Origin: PALSA-350 sp963794165
GTDB lineage: Bacteria; Acidobacteriota; Terriglobia; Terriglobales; Acidobacteriaceae
Assembly: GCA_963794165.1 (NCBI GenBank)
Contig: CAWCCT010000009.1
Coordinates: 1 to 64,000, forward strand
Direction of reading: 5' to 3'
DNA: 64,000 bases
The notes beneath the pieces were generated by a model. That model saw only the letters and a program-made list of their open reading frames with translations. It was not told the origin of the DNA and made no database searches. Position 1 is the stretch's first letter, and every line of letters begins with the position of its first letter. The position numbers and the translations under genes are program-made. This document shows, piece by piece, positions 52,754 to 61,060 of this stretch.

Positions 52754-54490
52754 TTGAGCAAGCCGCTATTCGGTTCGTTTGAAGCTGGTAAGACCAACGG
52801 CCACATGCTCGGTCCGCTGCAGAAGATCCACATGCCCATGCGCCGCTTTGCCGAAGGCGAGGAGGTCGATTATCTTATCGTCGGCTGCGGCTCGGCAGGC
52901 GGCGTGCTGCTGCAGCGGCTGGCCCGCGCCGGTTTCAAGGTCGTGGCGCTGGAGGCTGGGCCATTTTGGGATACAGAGCGCGACTGGGTCTCGGACGAGT
53001 CCGGCTCCCACGAACTCTATTGGGAAGAACCACGCGTCACCGGCGGCACCGATCCGCTGGCACTGGGCGCCAATAATTGCGGTAAGGGCGTGGGCGGCGG
53101 ATCGGTGCACTGGGCCGCGTTTACTCCTCGTTTGCACCCTTCCGATTTCGAAGTGTATACACGCGATGGCGTAGGCGCCGACTGGCCGATCAGCTACGAT
53201 GTCCTCCGCCCTTACTACGAACAGCTCGAGCTGGAGATGCCTGTAGCTGGTCCCGCCTACTATCCATGGGGACATCCCCACGGCTATCCTTATGGGCCTC
53301 ACCCCATGGGCGGGGTTGGTAATGCCCTGATCAAAGGCTGCACTGCGCTGAATATTCCTGTCTCCATTGGCGGGCCGGTGGCTATCCTTTCCGGTTCGCA
53401 TGGCGATCGTCCTCATTGCATCTATCGCGGCTTTTGTATTCAGGGCTGCAAGGTAGGCGCGAAGGCGAGCACGCTGGTTACGCATGTTCCCGACGCTCTG
53501 CACCAGGGAGCCGAGATCCGCGCCCACTCCATGGCTTCGCGGGTCGAACTTGGCAAGCGAGGCCGCGTCATCGGCGTGCATTATTTTGACCGCGAGGGCA
53601 GTGCTCACTTCCAACGTGCTAAAGCAGTGATCATTGCCGCCTATTCCATTGAAACCCCGCGCCTGCTGCTCAACTCCGCTTGTCCGGGCTTTGAAAACGG
53701 ATTAGCCAATTCGAGCGATACTGTGGGGCGCTACTTGATGGCGCAGGCCGGCAATGTCGTGTTGGGACGTTTCGATCGGCCGGTCCGCATGTATAAGGCG
53801 CCTCCCGCGCACGCCCTCACCGAGGAGTTCTACGAGACGAACCCGAAGAACGATTTCGCTCGCGGCTTCGCCATTCAGACCGTAGGCCCGCTACCGATCG
53901 CGTTTGGCAAGCAGATGGTTGCTGCCAAACGCGCCTGGGGTTGGGGCTTGCGGCGGGAGATGATGGACTATAACCAATGGGCCAGCTTCGGCCTGTTGGG
54001 CGAGATTCTGCCCTGGCCGGAGAATCGAGTTACGCTGGCCGACGACACCGATCGCTTCGGCTTGAGGGTCGCCCACGTCTCCTTCAATCTGCACCGGAAT
54101 GACAAAAAGCTGATTAAGGCTGCGAAGGAGAAAACCATGGAGGTGATGCACGCCGCCGGCGCCAACGAAGTGGTGCAGGAGGCACGCTATGCGCACTTAG
54201 TGGGCGCCGCGCGCATGGGGTCTGACCCACGCTCCTCGGTCGTGGACAAGTTCGGCCGCACGCATGACATTCCGAATCTCTTTGTGTGCGATGGATCCAT
54301 ATTGCCAACGCAGGGCTCGGCCAATCCCGGGCTAACGATTCAGGCGCTTGCAGCCCGTACCGCGGACTACCTTATTACACAAGGTGATGCGATTTTCGAG
54401 AGTAACAAACGAGAGCTAACCGAGCCCATCTTACGTCGAGAGCTAGCTCCTCCCGGCACTTACGGCAAGGGAGCACCGCGCCTGAAGTAG
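52754..54490 (+). CDS. GMC oxidoreductase, catalytic flavoprotein of dehydrogenase
   Basis: A 578-residue FAD enzyme of the glucose-methanol-choline family in the gluconate/fructose dehydrogenase-like subgroup. The dinucleotide site is YLIVGCGSAGGVLLQRLARA (residues 40-59); GGSVHWAAFTPRL and the C-terminal HLVGAARMGSDPRSSVVDKF then GSANPGLTIQALAARTADYL bind FAD and place the catalytic His. A three-Cys motif CIYRGFCIQGC (Cys222, 228, 232) sits where related large subunits carry Cys residues tied to an iron-sulfur cluster. I chose the TTG at 52754 (GTGAGGACC upstream); the open frame reaches 52514 inside the previous gene. No export signal, so the complex may face the cytoplasm. The substrate is presumably a sugar or sugar acid. 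Confidence 0.88.
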   Translation: MSKPLFGSFEAGKTNGHMLGPLQKIHMPMRRFAEGEEVDYLIVGCGSAGGVLLQRLARAGFKVVALEAGPFWDTERDWVSDESGSHELYWEEPRVTGGTDPLALGANNCGKGVGGGSVHWAAFTPRLHPSDFEVYTRDGVGADWPISYDVLRPYYEQLELEMPVAGPAYYPWGHPHGYPYGPHPMGGVGNALIKGCTALNIPVSIGGPVAILSGSHGDRPHCIYRGFCIQGCKVGAKASTLVTHVPDALHQGAEIRAHSMASRVELGKRGRVIGVHYFDREGSAHFQRAKAVIIAAYSIETPRLLLNSACPGFENGLANSSDTVGRYLMAQAGNVVLGRFDRPVRMYKAPPAHALTEEFYETNPKNDFARGFAIQTVGPLPIAFGKQMVAAKRAWGWGLRREMMDYNQWASFGLLGEILPWPENRVTLADDTDRFGLRVAHVSFNLHRNDKKLIKAAKEKTMEVMHAAGANEVVQEARYAHLVGAARMGSDPRSSVVDKFGRTHDIPNLFVCDGSILPTQGSANPGLTIQALAARTADYLITQGDAIFESNKRELTEPILRRELAPPGTYGKGAPRLK

Positions 54491-54498
54491 CCTCACTT

Positions 54499-54629
54499 TC
54501 AGACCTGCCACGAAGGTCAGTTTATCCCCTTTGCATCGTGAACCACTTCCGGTTAAGAGCAGTGGTATCCCACATCTCGCGAAAAACCAGCGAGATGTGG
54601 GGCACCCGAGATCCGTGGCAGGTCCGGGA
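54499..54629. repeat. Dispersed palindromic element, decayed copy 4
   Basis: The right arm is well kept: GGTATCCCACATCTCGC and then CGAGATGTGGGGCACCCG (54564-54608). The outer arms CAGACCTGCCACGAAGG and CCGTGGCAGGTC pair with each other. The inner left hairpin arm is gone. It lies between the convergent GMC and AI-2E-type genes. Confidence 0.6.
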
Positions 54630-54633
54630 AAGC

Positions 54634-56445
54634 TCAAACCTTTAACGCCATATTCGAGGCCAAGCTGGCTTGCAGAATAATCTGCCCCAATGTAGTACAG
54701 ATCAGGTGTTGTTCACCTCCGCTGATCTCACTAGCCGCTTTGACCGGGTCTTCAGCGTAATTCCACAATCCAATAATGATTTTTATGTTTGGCTCCTGCG
54801 CCCGCAGCCTGCGATAAATACCTCGCGCGTGTGAGATGGCGTAGGGAGGCAATGCCGACAGGCATACGATCTCCGGCTGGGTCCTGGCAACTTCCGCTAA
54901 CATCCCATCCACACTTCCAATCGGAATAGCTGTTGCGGAGTAACCTGCCCGTTCCAGTAGCTGGGCCAACATAATGCCGACAATCTCATCGGCGTCATCG
55001 CGGGCTGGAAGGCACATGATTTTCTCCTCTACCGCCCGCGCGGCCACAGCCTCCAGCGTTTTGGAGTCATCTTGCCTGAGACTTAACTCCTCCACCAGGT
55101 CCTTGGTAGTTTGCGTGATAAAGGCGATCGTTGAGTCGTCGAGTTCATTGCGGTGCCGATCCTGTTCAGACAAAGTCAGTGCGGGAATTAATACGGTGTC
55201 GTAGAGGCTCTCAAGAGAAGCGCCTTTCAAATGCGTCTCCAGCACTTGGCTGGCTTCGCGCTGGTCGTTGGCCAGCAGGCGTTGGTAGTAGTGCGCTTCC
55301 GGTCGCATGACCGGCTGGTCTCCAAGAAGCACGGTTAGAAATGCCAGGCTGGGTACGTGGCCGCCCACAACCACCAGGCATACGGTGAGGGGGACGGATA
55401 ATATCAGGCCGATGGGTCCCCAGATCAAGGCCCAGAAGATGGCCGCCACTAGGATCGCGAGCGAGGACAGCCCCGTATGCTTGCCGTAAACATGGGGCTC
55501 AAGCAAATTCGCCGTCACTAACTCCATACAAAAGAAGATTGCCAAAATGAGCAGGGTCTTGGTCCAACCGTTGAAAACAGCCACCGATAAGGCCGTGGGC
55601 AGGAGAGCGCCGATGGGAGCGCCAATGTAAGGGATAAACCGCAACAGCCCGGCTAGTGCCCCAAACAACAAAGCGTGGGGCAGCCCCATGACATGCAGAA
55701 CGACAAAAATAATCAAGCCAAAGGCTGTGTTCATCAGCCACTGCAAGGAAAGATAGCGGCTCACGCGGCGGCTGGTGTCATCCATGGCCTGCGTCATGAG
55801 ATTCAAATGTCCATGCCCGCTCAGTTGAATGAGGCGGTTGCGCAGATCTTCCCGCTTCAGAAGCATGAAAAAGGTGAAAACCGCCACCAAAGCGATCGAA
55901 ACCGTCACCCCCAGCACCCCGCTGATCGCGTCCAGCCTGCCCTGACTGCCCGTAACCTCCCGCACCGAGACCGGGCGATCGGGAGATGACCCTAATTCCT
56001 TTTCGGCGGAGAGTTCCCGGACGTTGTTAAAGGCCGAGCTCAAATCGCCAATCTGCTCGCTGAGACTGTCCAGTTCTTGTTGCGCGCGGACGAAGCTGGT
56101 CGTCTTGGAGGCGTGTAGGGCTTGCAGCTTGTCATGAATGTTTGTCGTATATGCAGGCAGAGCGTCGGTGACCTCGACTAACTGGACGAAGACGGTCCAA
56201 CCCACGGCTCCGAGCACAGCACCAGCCGCGAGAATCACGATGGGAATAGCCACAATTCTCGGTAGCCGGATCCGTTCCAGACAGGTGACCAGGGGTGCGA
56301 GAACAAAGGTAAAAAGCAAGGCGAGAGCCAGCGGCAGGATGACCGTTTTTGCCAGATAGAGCGTCGTGATCACCACCACCGTCACAATGACGGCCAGTAA
56401 CCGCGAGATTGCGCGCGCTGTCGCTAGATCAGTTAAACGGCTCAT
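54634..56445 (-). CDS. AI-2E-family transporter with B12-binding-like domain
   Basis: A 603-residue protein in two parts. Residues 1-350 are a PerM/AI-2E-type permease with about eight membrane segments: two at the start, a soluble helical insert (about 90-160), then VSIALVAVFTFFMLLKREDL, FIPYIGAPIGALLPTALSVA and NLLEPHVYGKHTGLSSLAIL with IWGPIGLILSVPLTVCL, all typical. Residues about 475-590 resemble a cobalamin-binding fold (LLERAGYSATAIPIGSVDGM then VCLSALPPYAISHARGIYRR) but lack the DxHxxG histidine (the site reads DADEIVG). The Met at 56445 starts the family N-terminus. The frame is open to 56640. It is convergent with the GMC gene; the transported substrate is unknown. Confidence 0.83.
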   Translation of the reverse strand: MSRLTDLATARAISRLLAVIVTVVVITTLYLAKTVILPLALALLFTFVLAPLVTCLERIRLPRIVAIPIVILAAGAVLGAVGWTVFVQLVEVTDALPAYTTNIHDKLQALHASKTTSFVRAQQELDSLSEQIGDLSSAFNNVRELSAEKELGSSPDRPVSVREVTGSQGRLDAISGVLGVTVSIALVAVFTFFMLLKREDLRNRLIQLSGHGHLNLMTQAMDDTSRRVSRYLSLQWLMNTAFGLIIFVVLHVMGLPHALLFGALAGLLRFIPYIGAPIGALLPTALSVAVFNGWTKTLLILAIFFCMELVTANLLEPHVYGKHTGLSSLAILVAAIFWALIWGPIGLILSVPLTVCLVVVGGHVPSLAFLTVLLGDQPVMRPEAHYYQRLLANDQREASQVLETHLKGASLESLYDTVLIPALTLSEQDRHRNELDDSTIAFITQTTKDLVEELSLRQDDSKTLEAVAARAVEEKIMCLPARDDADEIVGIMLAQLLERAGYSATAIPIGSVDGMLAEVARTQPEIVCLSALPPYAISHARGIYRRLRAQEPNIKIIIGLWNYAEDPVKAASEISGGEQHLICTTLGQIILQASLASNMALKV

Positions 56446-56619
56446 CGCTGCACGTAGATGCTTTCGTCGCCATGGGCGTTGCCAGACAGTTAATTTGTTC
56501 CCCACAGACGGGTCCGCTAGGTACCGGCGGGAAAAGTTCACAAGCGGGGCCATGCACGGATGCGGCTTCTCGCATCTATTGGAACGAAAGGCAGAATGTA
56601 GCGCCTGCTGAGGGAACCA

Positions 56620-57132
56620 ATGAGTGTAGAAAGCTTGCAAGAGCTATTCCTGGATGAGCTGAAGGACCTCTATTCGGCGGAAAAGCAAATCACGAAGGCA
56701 CTTCCGAAGATGGTAAGGGGAGCAACATCCCCTAAACTCAAGGAAGCTTTTCAGAGCCACCTGGAAGAGACCAAAGGCCAGATCGAACGCTTGGAAACAA
56801 TTTTCGAGATGCTCAAGAAGAAAGGTACGGGCAAGACGTGTGAGGGAATGAAGGGCGTTCTCTCCGAGGGTGCGGAGGTTATCGAAGAGACCAAGAAGGG
56901 AGATCTGCGCGACTCTGGGCTGATCACAGCTGCCCAGCGAGTAGAGCATTATGAGATGGCCGGATATGGTGGCGTGCGCGAGTATGCCCGCCTCTTAGGG
57001 CAAAAGGAAATCGTGGCGCTGCTGGACGCGACTTTGAAAGAAGAAGAGGCCGCCGACAAAAAACTAACCCTGATTGCGAAGGATGTGAACGCTGCTGCTT
57101 TGGGCGGTTCCCCCTTGGAGAAGGCCAGTTAG
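56620..57132 (+). CDS. Ferritin-like DUF892 (YciE/YciF) stress protein
   Basis: A 170-residue four-helix protein of the YciE/YciF family: LQELFLDELKDLYSAEKQIT, then KALPKMVRGATSPKLKEAFQ, HLEETKGQIERLETIFEML, and AAQRVEHYEMAGYGGVREYA. Glu and His residues in the helices (ExxH pairs in HLEE, EHYE and EEEAADKK) fit a di-metal site. Members are induced by osmotic and oxidative stress. The start codon at 56620 follows AGGGAACC. It is followed 48 bases later by another stress-type gene, probably as one transcript, and is divergent from the AI-2E-type gene. Confidence 0.9.
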   Translation: MSVESLQELFLDELKDLYSAEKQITKALPKMVRGATSPKLKEAFQSHLEETKGQIERLETIFEMLKKKGTGKTCEGMKGVLSEGAEVIEETKKGDLRDSGLITAAQRVEHYEMAGYGGVREYARLLGQKEIVALLDATLKEEEAADKKLTLIAKDVNAAALGGSPLEKAS

Positions 57133-57180
57133 CCATGCGCTGGAGCTCGGTCGGGCTTGAAGTGCGGCAAGGAGATCGCG

Positions 57181-57747
57181 ATGGAGCGAATTGATGCAGC
57201 GGCTTTCGGTATCTTTGTGAACCGGGCGGATGCCGAGACAGCCGTTGACCGGCTGACGATGGCGGGCTTTTCCAATCAGGATGTTTCTGTATTGCTGTCC
57301 GACCGGTGTGAATCGAACGAGTTCGCGAGCGAACAAACCACCAAGGCTCCGGAGGTGGCAACCGCCGGGCTCGGGTTGGGAGGGCTTGTCGGGGGAACTC
57401 TCGGCCTACTGGCCGGAGTCGGTGCCTTGGCGATTGCGGGCGTGGGTTCGTTCATTGTTGCCGGGCCCATCATGGCCACTTTAGCCGGTTTCGGTGTAGG
57501 TGGGGCGGTGGGCGGCCTGGTAGGGGCACTTGTGGGCATGGGTATTCCCGAGTTCGAAGCCAAGCAATATGAAGGCCGGATAAAGGATGGCGGAGTTCTG
57601 TTGGCAGTCCGCTGCAATGGCGGGGAGGAGATATCGAAAGCGAGGGGTGTTCTTGAGGAGGCTGGCGCGGAAGACATCGCGTCCTGCGTGGAAGAATCGA
57701 TGAGCAGTCCAGAAGCAGATGAAGTAGGTAAGGATCGCGCTGCTTAA
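57181..57747 (+). CDS. Glycine-zipper stress-response membrane protein
   Basis: A 188-residue protein with an N-terminal domain like the YflT/GsiB-type general stress fold (AAFGIFVNRADAETAVDRLT then MAGFSNQDVSVLLSD), a central glycine-zipper (GLGGLVGGTLGLLAGVGALA through FGVGGAVGGLVGALVGMGIP) able to insert in membranes, and a C-terminal domain resembling the first (VLLAVRCNGGEEISKARGVL). The ATG at 57181 has AAGGAGA at ideal distance, better than the GTG- or TTG-type start at 57157. It lies with the DUF892 gene, suggesting a joint role in envelope stress. Function is unproven. Confidence 0.8.
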   Translation: MERIDAAAFGIFVNRADAETAVDRLTMAGFSNQDVSVLLSDRCESNEFASEQTTKAPEVATAGLGLGGLVGGTLGLLAGVGALAIAGVGSFIVAGPIMATLAGFGVGGAVGGLVGALVGMGIPEFEAKQYEGRIKDGGVLLAVRCNGGEEISKARGVLEEAGAEDIASCVEESMSSPEADEVGKDRAA

Positions 57748-57983
57748 GACAAGTTAAGCGGGTTTGAAGCGCTTCCGGGCGCTACGCTGCGGTGATGCCT
57801 GAAAAAACTAAGAAGCCTCGTCACCGGTGATGCGATAGCGTGCCGCCAGGCCTTATGTCCGCGCCGACTAGCAAGCCATGCCAGTGCGACCTCCGCGGAG
57901 GGCGAGGGCTTGTGCGGAAACTTCTTCTCATAAAGATCGATAGCGTGTTGAATCGCCAGCATGTCAGCGGGAGTAAGCGTCAT
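57744..57983 (-). CDS. Possible small hypothetical protein
   Basis: A 79-residue minus-strand frame: MTLTPADMLAIQHAIDLYEK, then KFPHKPSPSAEVALAWLASR and a basic C-terminal part. The first 45 residues look protein-like, with amphipathic helices; the rest does not. No family is recognised. Its stop overlaps the end of the convergent stress gene by four bases. It may be a remnant of a longer gene or not real. Confidence 0.3.
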   Translation of the reverse strand: MTLTPADMLAIQHAIDLYEKKFPHKPSPSAEVALAWLASRRGHKAWRHAIASPVTRLLSFFRHHRSVAPGSASNPLNLS

Positions 57984-58807
57984 CGCACACCTTCTTCTTG
58001 AAGCCGGCCAGCGGCATAGCGAAAGGGATAATTGGCCTTGCCATCTCCGTAACCTGTCGCGATCGATGAAAAGTTCAGCAACTGTTTCATTTAATCCTTG
58101 CGGAGCTGGAGATCAGCGAACAGTCCATACTGACGGAGTGTAAGGACGGCTCCATCGAAGTCGACCTTTTCGCAGCGTCGGAGCGCCTGCGGCAATGGTT
58201 TAGGTTGTCTTAGGCGATAGATCCAAACAAGTACGCAGCGAATAACGTGGAAGCGGCCAAAGACATACATCGGGAGATGCCGCGGGCCGCCTTCTACGTA
58301 GCGCAGGCCTCGGCCGAGAAGCGGCGGTGTTAATTCGAGCAAGTTCATGGCTCACCCAGTTCGCGATGCCACTTGAGATCGTAACTTCAAGGCCGCTCTG
58401 GGGAGGAGATGAACCAGGCCCTTTAACTGGCTCAATCACATCACGGCCGACAGTTTGACGTAAAGCGAAATTGGCCGTGCAGTTTTGACTGCAGGGATCA
58501 TTAGTAACCACTATGTCCGCCAAAGTAACCTGTAAGCCACAGGGAAGCAGCGGATGGTAATTGTCAAGATGCCAGCAAACCCGCCCCCACCGGCCGAATG
58601 TGTCTTGGCAGAGCTTGTCCCGCCGATTCTAGAACGCTGAAATCTCTGCAGTCGATTTGTTCTCAACCTAGCGCCGCGCCGCGTGGGCGCGGAATGCCGG
58701 ACGGAGCAGGGAGACGCCTACGCGAAAGTCGTATCGCTGGCGCGAACCAGCTCAGGATTTCTTCATCCATCCTGCCGATAGGCAACCTGTCGCTGAGGAT
58801 TTATCGG
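57984..58807. other. 824 bp region without a recognisable gene
   Basis: Frames on both strands (58091-58348, 58200-58523 and the upstream extension of the HD-GYP frame from 58598) have no family similarity or ribosome site. No tRNA-like fold is seen. It probably holds the HD-GYP gene promoter near its right end and may contain decayed coding sequence. Confidence 0.4.
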
Positions 58808-60331
58808 ATGCTGAAAACCTATTACCAAAGCACGCCATTAGAGCTACCTGTTGCGGAAAGCGAAGCCCCTTCCCTTCCTGAGATACTTTCCGCCTTATCC
58901 TTTGCGTTGGACCTCACTGAGGGTGCCGTACCGGGGCATGCACTGCGCAGCTGCCTGCTTGGTATGCGCCTGGGGATGGAACTGGGCTTTTCCCCGCTTG
59001 CGCTGGCCGACCTCTATCACGCCCTTCTGCTGAAAGACGTAGGCTGTAGCAGCAACGCAGCACGGATGTGCCAGATTCTCGGCGGCGGCGATGATCGCGT
59101 CGTCAAGTCCGGCGTAAAGCTTGAAGATTGGACGCGTCCGTATAGCCCTAAGCTGTCCACCCTGAGGCTCTTGTGGCACAACGTGTCGCCCGATGAAAAT
59201 CCCATGAGCAGGCTGAGGCGTATCCTGCAAATCGGGCGAGCCCAACACGGCCACAACGAGGAGATGATCCAGCTCCGTTGCGACCGCGGCGCGAGCATCG
59301 TGCGCAAGATTGGCATGAGCGAACAGACAGCGCTCGCCGTGCGCAGTCTCGATGAGCATTGGGACGGCAGCGGTTATCCGCAGCGGTTGAAAGGAACGGC
59401 TATCTCTCCACTGGCCCGGGTGATGGCGGTGGCGCAACATCTGGACGTGTTCTCTGTGGAGCAGGGTGACGTTCAAACCATGCTGGTTCTGCGTCAGCGC
59501 AGCGGACGATGGTTCGATCCTGAGGTAGTCAAGGCGGCTGAATCGTTGCACAAGCGGTCTGCATTGTGGCGACAACGTTCGCCTAACGGAGTTCAGGCCT
59601 CCACCGACCCCGCGAAGGCCGTGCGGGCTGCGGTCATCGCCTTATCACCCCTTGAGAACAACCGCCTCAGCGCATCGCACACGGATCTGATCTGTGAAGC
59701 ATTTGCGGAAGTCGTGGATGCCAAGTCTCACTTTACGTTTCGCCACTCCATGGGTGTTACAAATGCTGCCCGCAACATCGGCAAGGCCATGGGGCTGAAG
59801 CCGGAACGAATGCAGCTGCTGAACCGCGCGGCTCTGCTGCATGATCTGGGCAAACTCCGTGTTCCGAACTCCATCCTCGACAAGCCCGGTAAACTCGATG
59901 ACGCGCAGTGGTCCGTTATGCGGGAGCATCCGGGGTTGACGCGTACAATTCTTAGCCGGGTGAAACAGTTTGAGGAACTGGCGGAAGTGGCTGGTGCTCA
60001 CCACGAGAAGCTCGATGGCACAGGCTATCCAAAGGGGTTGACCGCCGGGCGTCTTTCACTCGAAGCACGTATCCTCGGAGTCGCGGACATATATGGAGCC
60101 TTGACCGAGGATCGACCCTATCGCAGCGGCTTTAGCCCCGCGGAGGCGCTGAAGATCATAAAGCGTGATGTTCCCGGTAAGTTGGATACAGATTGTTTTG
60201 CTGCGCTATCTTCCATTGCGGAGGCGGGCGAAGAAACCGCGCCGTCGCTAGAACCCTTGAGTGTTGTGCCGCCGGGCCGCTCCACCATACTTGCCCCGGT
60301 GCCGCTCACACCCATCTCCCTCAGCTTCTGA
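58808..60331 (+). CDS. Tandem HD / HD-GYP phosphodiesterase
   Basis: A 507-residue signalling protein with two HD-type domains. The C-terminal one (about 300-470) is a full HD-GYP domain that would hydrolyse cyclic di-GMP: LLHDLGKLRVPNSIL, GAHHEKLDGTGYPKG and RILGVADIYGALTEDRPYRS. The N-terminal one (about 40-250) has the same layout but lost key residues: HALLLKDVGC in place of HD, DEHWDGSGYP in place of HHExxDG, and VAQHLD in place of VAD. It is therefore probably a regulatory pseudo-domain. No membrane segment or receiver domain. The ATG at 58808 follows the non-coding leader; the frame stays open to 58598. Confidence 0.85.
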   Translation: MLKTYYQSTPLELPVAESEAPSLPEILSALSFALDLTEGAVPGHALRSCLLGMRLGMELGFSPLALADLYHALLLKDVGCSSNAARMCQILGGGDDRVVKSGVKLEDWTRPYSPKLSTLRLLWHNVSPDENPMSRLRRILQIGRAQHGHNEEMIQLRCDRGASIVRKIGMSEQTALAVRSLDEHWDGSGYPQRLKGTAISPLARVMAVAQHLDVFSVEQGDVQTMLVLRQRSGRWFDPEVVKAAESLHKRSALWRQRSPNGVQASTDPAKAVRAAVIALSPLENNRLSASHTDLICEAFAEVVDAKSHFTFRHSMGVTNAARNIGKAMGLKPERMQLLNRAALLHDLGKLRVPNSILDKPGKLDDAQWSVMREHPGLTRTILSRVKQFEELAEVAGAHHEKLDGTGYPKGLTAGRLSLEARILGVADIYGALTEDRPYRSGFSPAEALKIIKRDVPGKLDTDCFAALSSIAEAGEETAPSLEPLSVVPPGRSTILAPVPLTPISLSF

Positions 60332-60354
60332 CGCTGTAACGCTTGCGATTGTAG

Positions 60355-60431
60355 TGGTGGGCGAGGCGGGGCTTGAACCCACAACCCCCGGCTTAGAAGG
60401 CCGGTGCTCTATCCAATTGAGCTACTCGCCC
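60355..60431 (-). tRNA. tRNA-Arg (TCT)
   Basis: The minus strand folds fully: acceptor GGGCGAG with CTCGCCC, D-arm GCTC-AATTGGATA-GAGC, anticodon arm CCGGC-CTTCTAA-GCCGG with anticodon TCT, T-arm TGGG-GTTCAAG-CCCC region, and encoded CCA. Ten bases at its 5' end are also the end of the minus-strand gene upstream. Confidence 0.93.
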
Positions 60432-61060
60432 GTTCCTGACATTGTATCGTCAGCCGGGCGCCGCATCGCAGCGACCCCGTGAGCATCCATGATCACCGGC
60501 AGAGCGAGGCTGAGCGCCCTGGCCCACGCCTTGGCGGCGCGAGGCGCGGTTGCGCCGCAGCCTTCAACGAACCAGGTCACTCCAAACCCCGGTGTGCCCT
60601 CCACCTCCGCATGCCTGAGGACAAGTTCCACCCGGGCCGCTTTTGCCGGAATGCCGCGAAGCGCCTGAGTCCCCACGCGGATCCATCGCTCCTGGAGCTC
60701 GAAACTAGAGAGAAGGAAGAAATCCCGCGGCAACAGGTCAACGTAGCAGCCGGCGCCAAAGGTGGTCTCGCCGGGCTCGGCGTCCATCTCGTAGCCATCG
60801 AACGGCTCAGCGCCCTCAGCCGCACTGCTGCTCCAGGCATCGCACTTTGCTGTCCAGAGCCGCGACTTGCCGCTGTTCAGCAGAACCAATGCCGAGCGCA
60901 ACGCCGGTGTCGCTCGCGCTTCTTCAATTTCGTCGATCAGGTGCTCGCCCAGTCGCAGATCCACGAACTGACACTTGCGGGTGTCGTCGGCAGATGAGGC
61001 CCAGGGAACGGTGATCACTGGGTCGTCTGCCGCCAGGGCTACCGACCAATCAGCTTCCAT
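60422..61060 (-). CDS. Conserved-looking hypothetical protein
   Basis: A 212-residue soluble protein with no signal or membrane segment. It includes VPWASSADDTRKCQFVDLRL, an acidic helix IDEIEEARATPALRSALVLL, CYVDLLPRDFFLLSSFELQE, and VEGTPGFGVTWFVEGCGATA. I do not recognise the family. It overlaps the start of the YheT-type gene by 11 bases downstream of it on the same strand, so it is the third gene of a minus-strand operon with the DUF72 and hydrolase genes. Its last codons run 10 bases into tRNA-Arg. Confidence 0.7.
   Translation of the reverse strand: MEADWSVALAADDPVITVPWASSADDTRKCQFVDLRLGEHLIDEIEEARATPALRSALVLLNSGKSRLWTAKCDAWSSSAAEGAEPFDGYEMDAEPGETTFGAGCYVDLLPRDFFLLSSFELQERWIRVGTQALRGIPAKAARVELVLRHAEVEGTPGFGVTWFVEGCGATAPRAAKAWARALSLALPVIMDAHGVAAMRRPADDTMSGTGE

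Noticed and set aside
52766..53614. 282-codon minus-strand open frame
   Set aside because: It is opposite the FAD-binding half of the GMC oxidoreductase; there is no ribosome site or family match.
58091..58523. Two short minus-strand frames
   Set aside because: They overlap each other in different frames, without ribosome sites or recognisable motifs.
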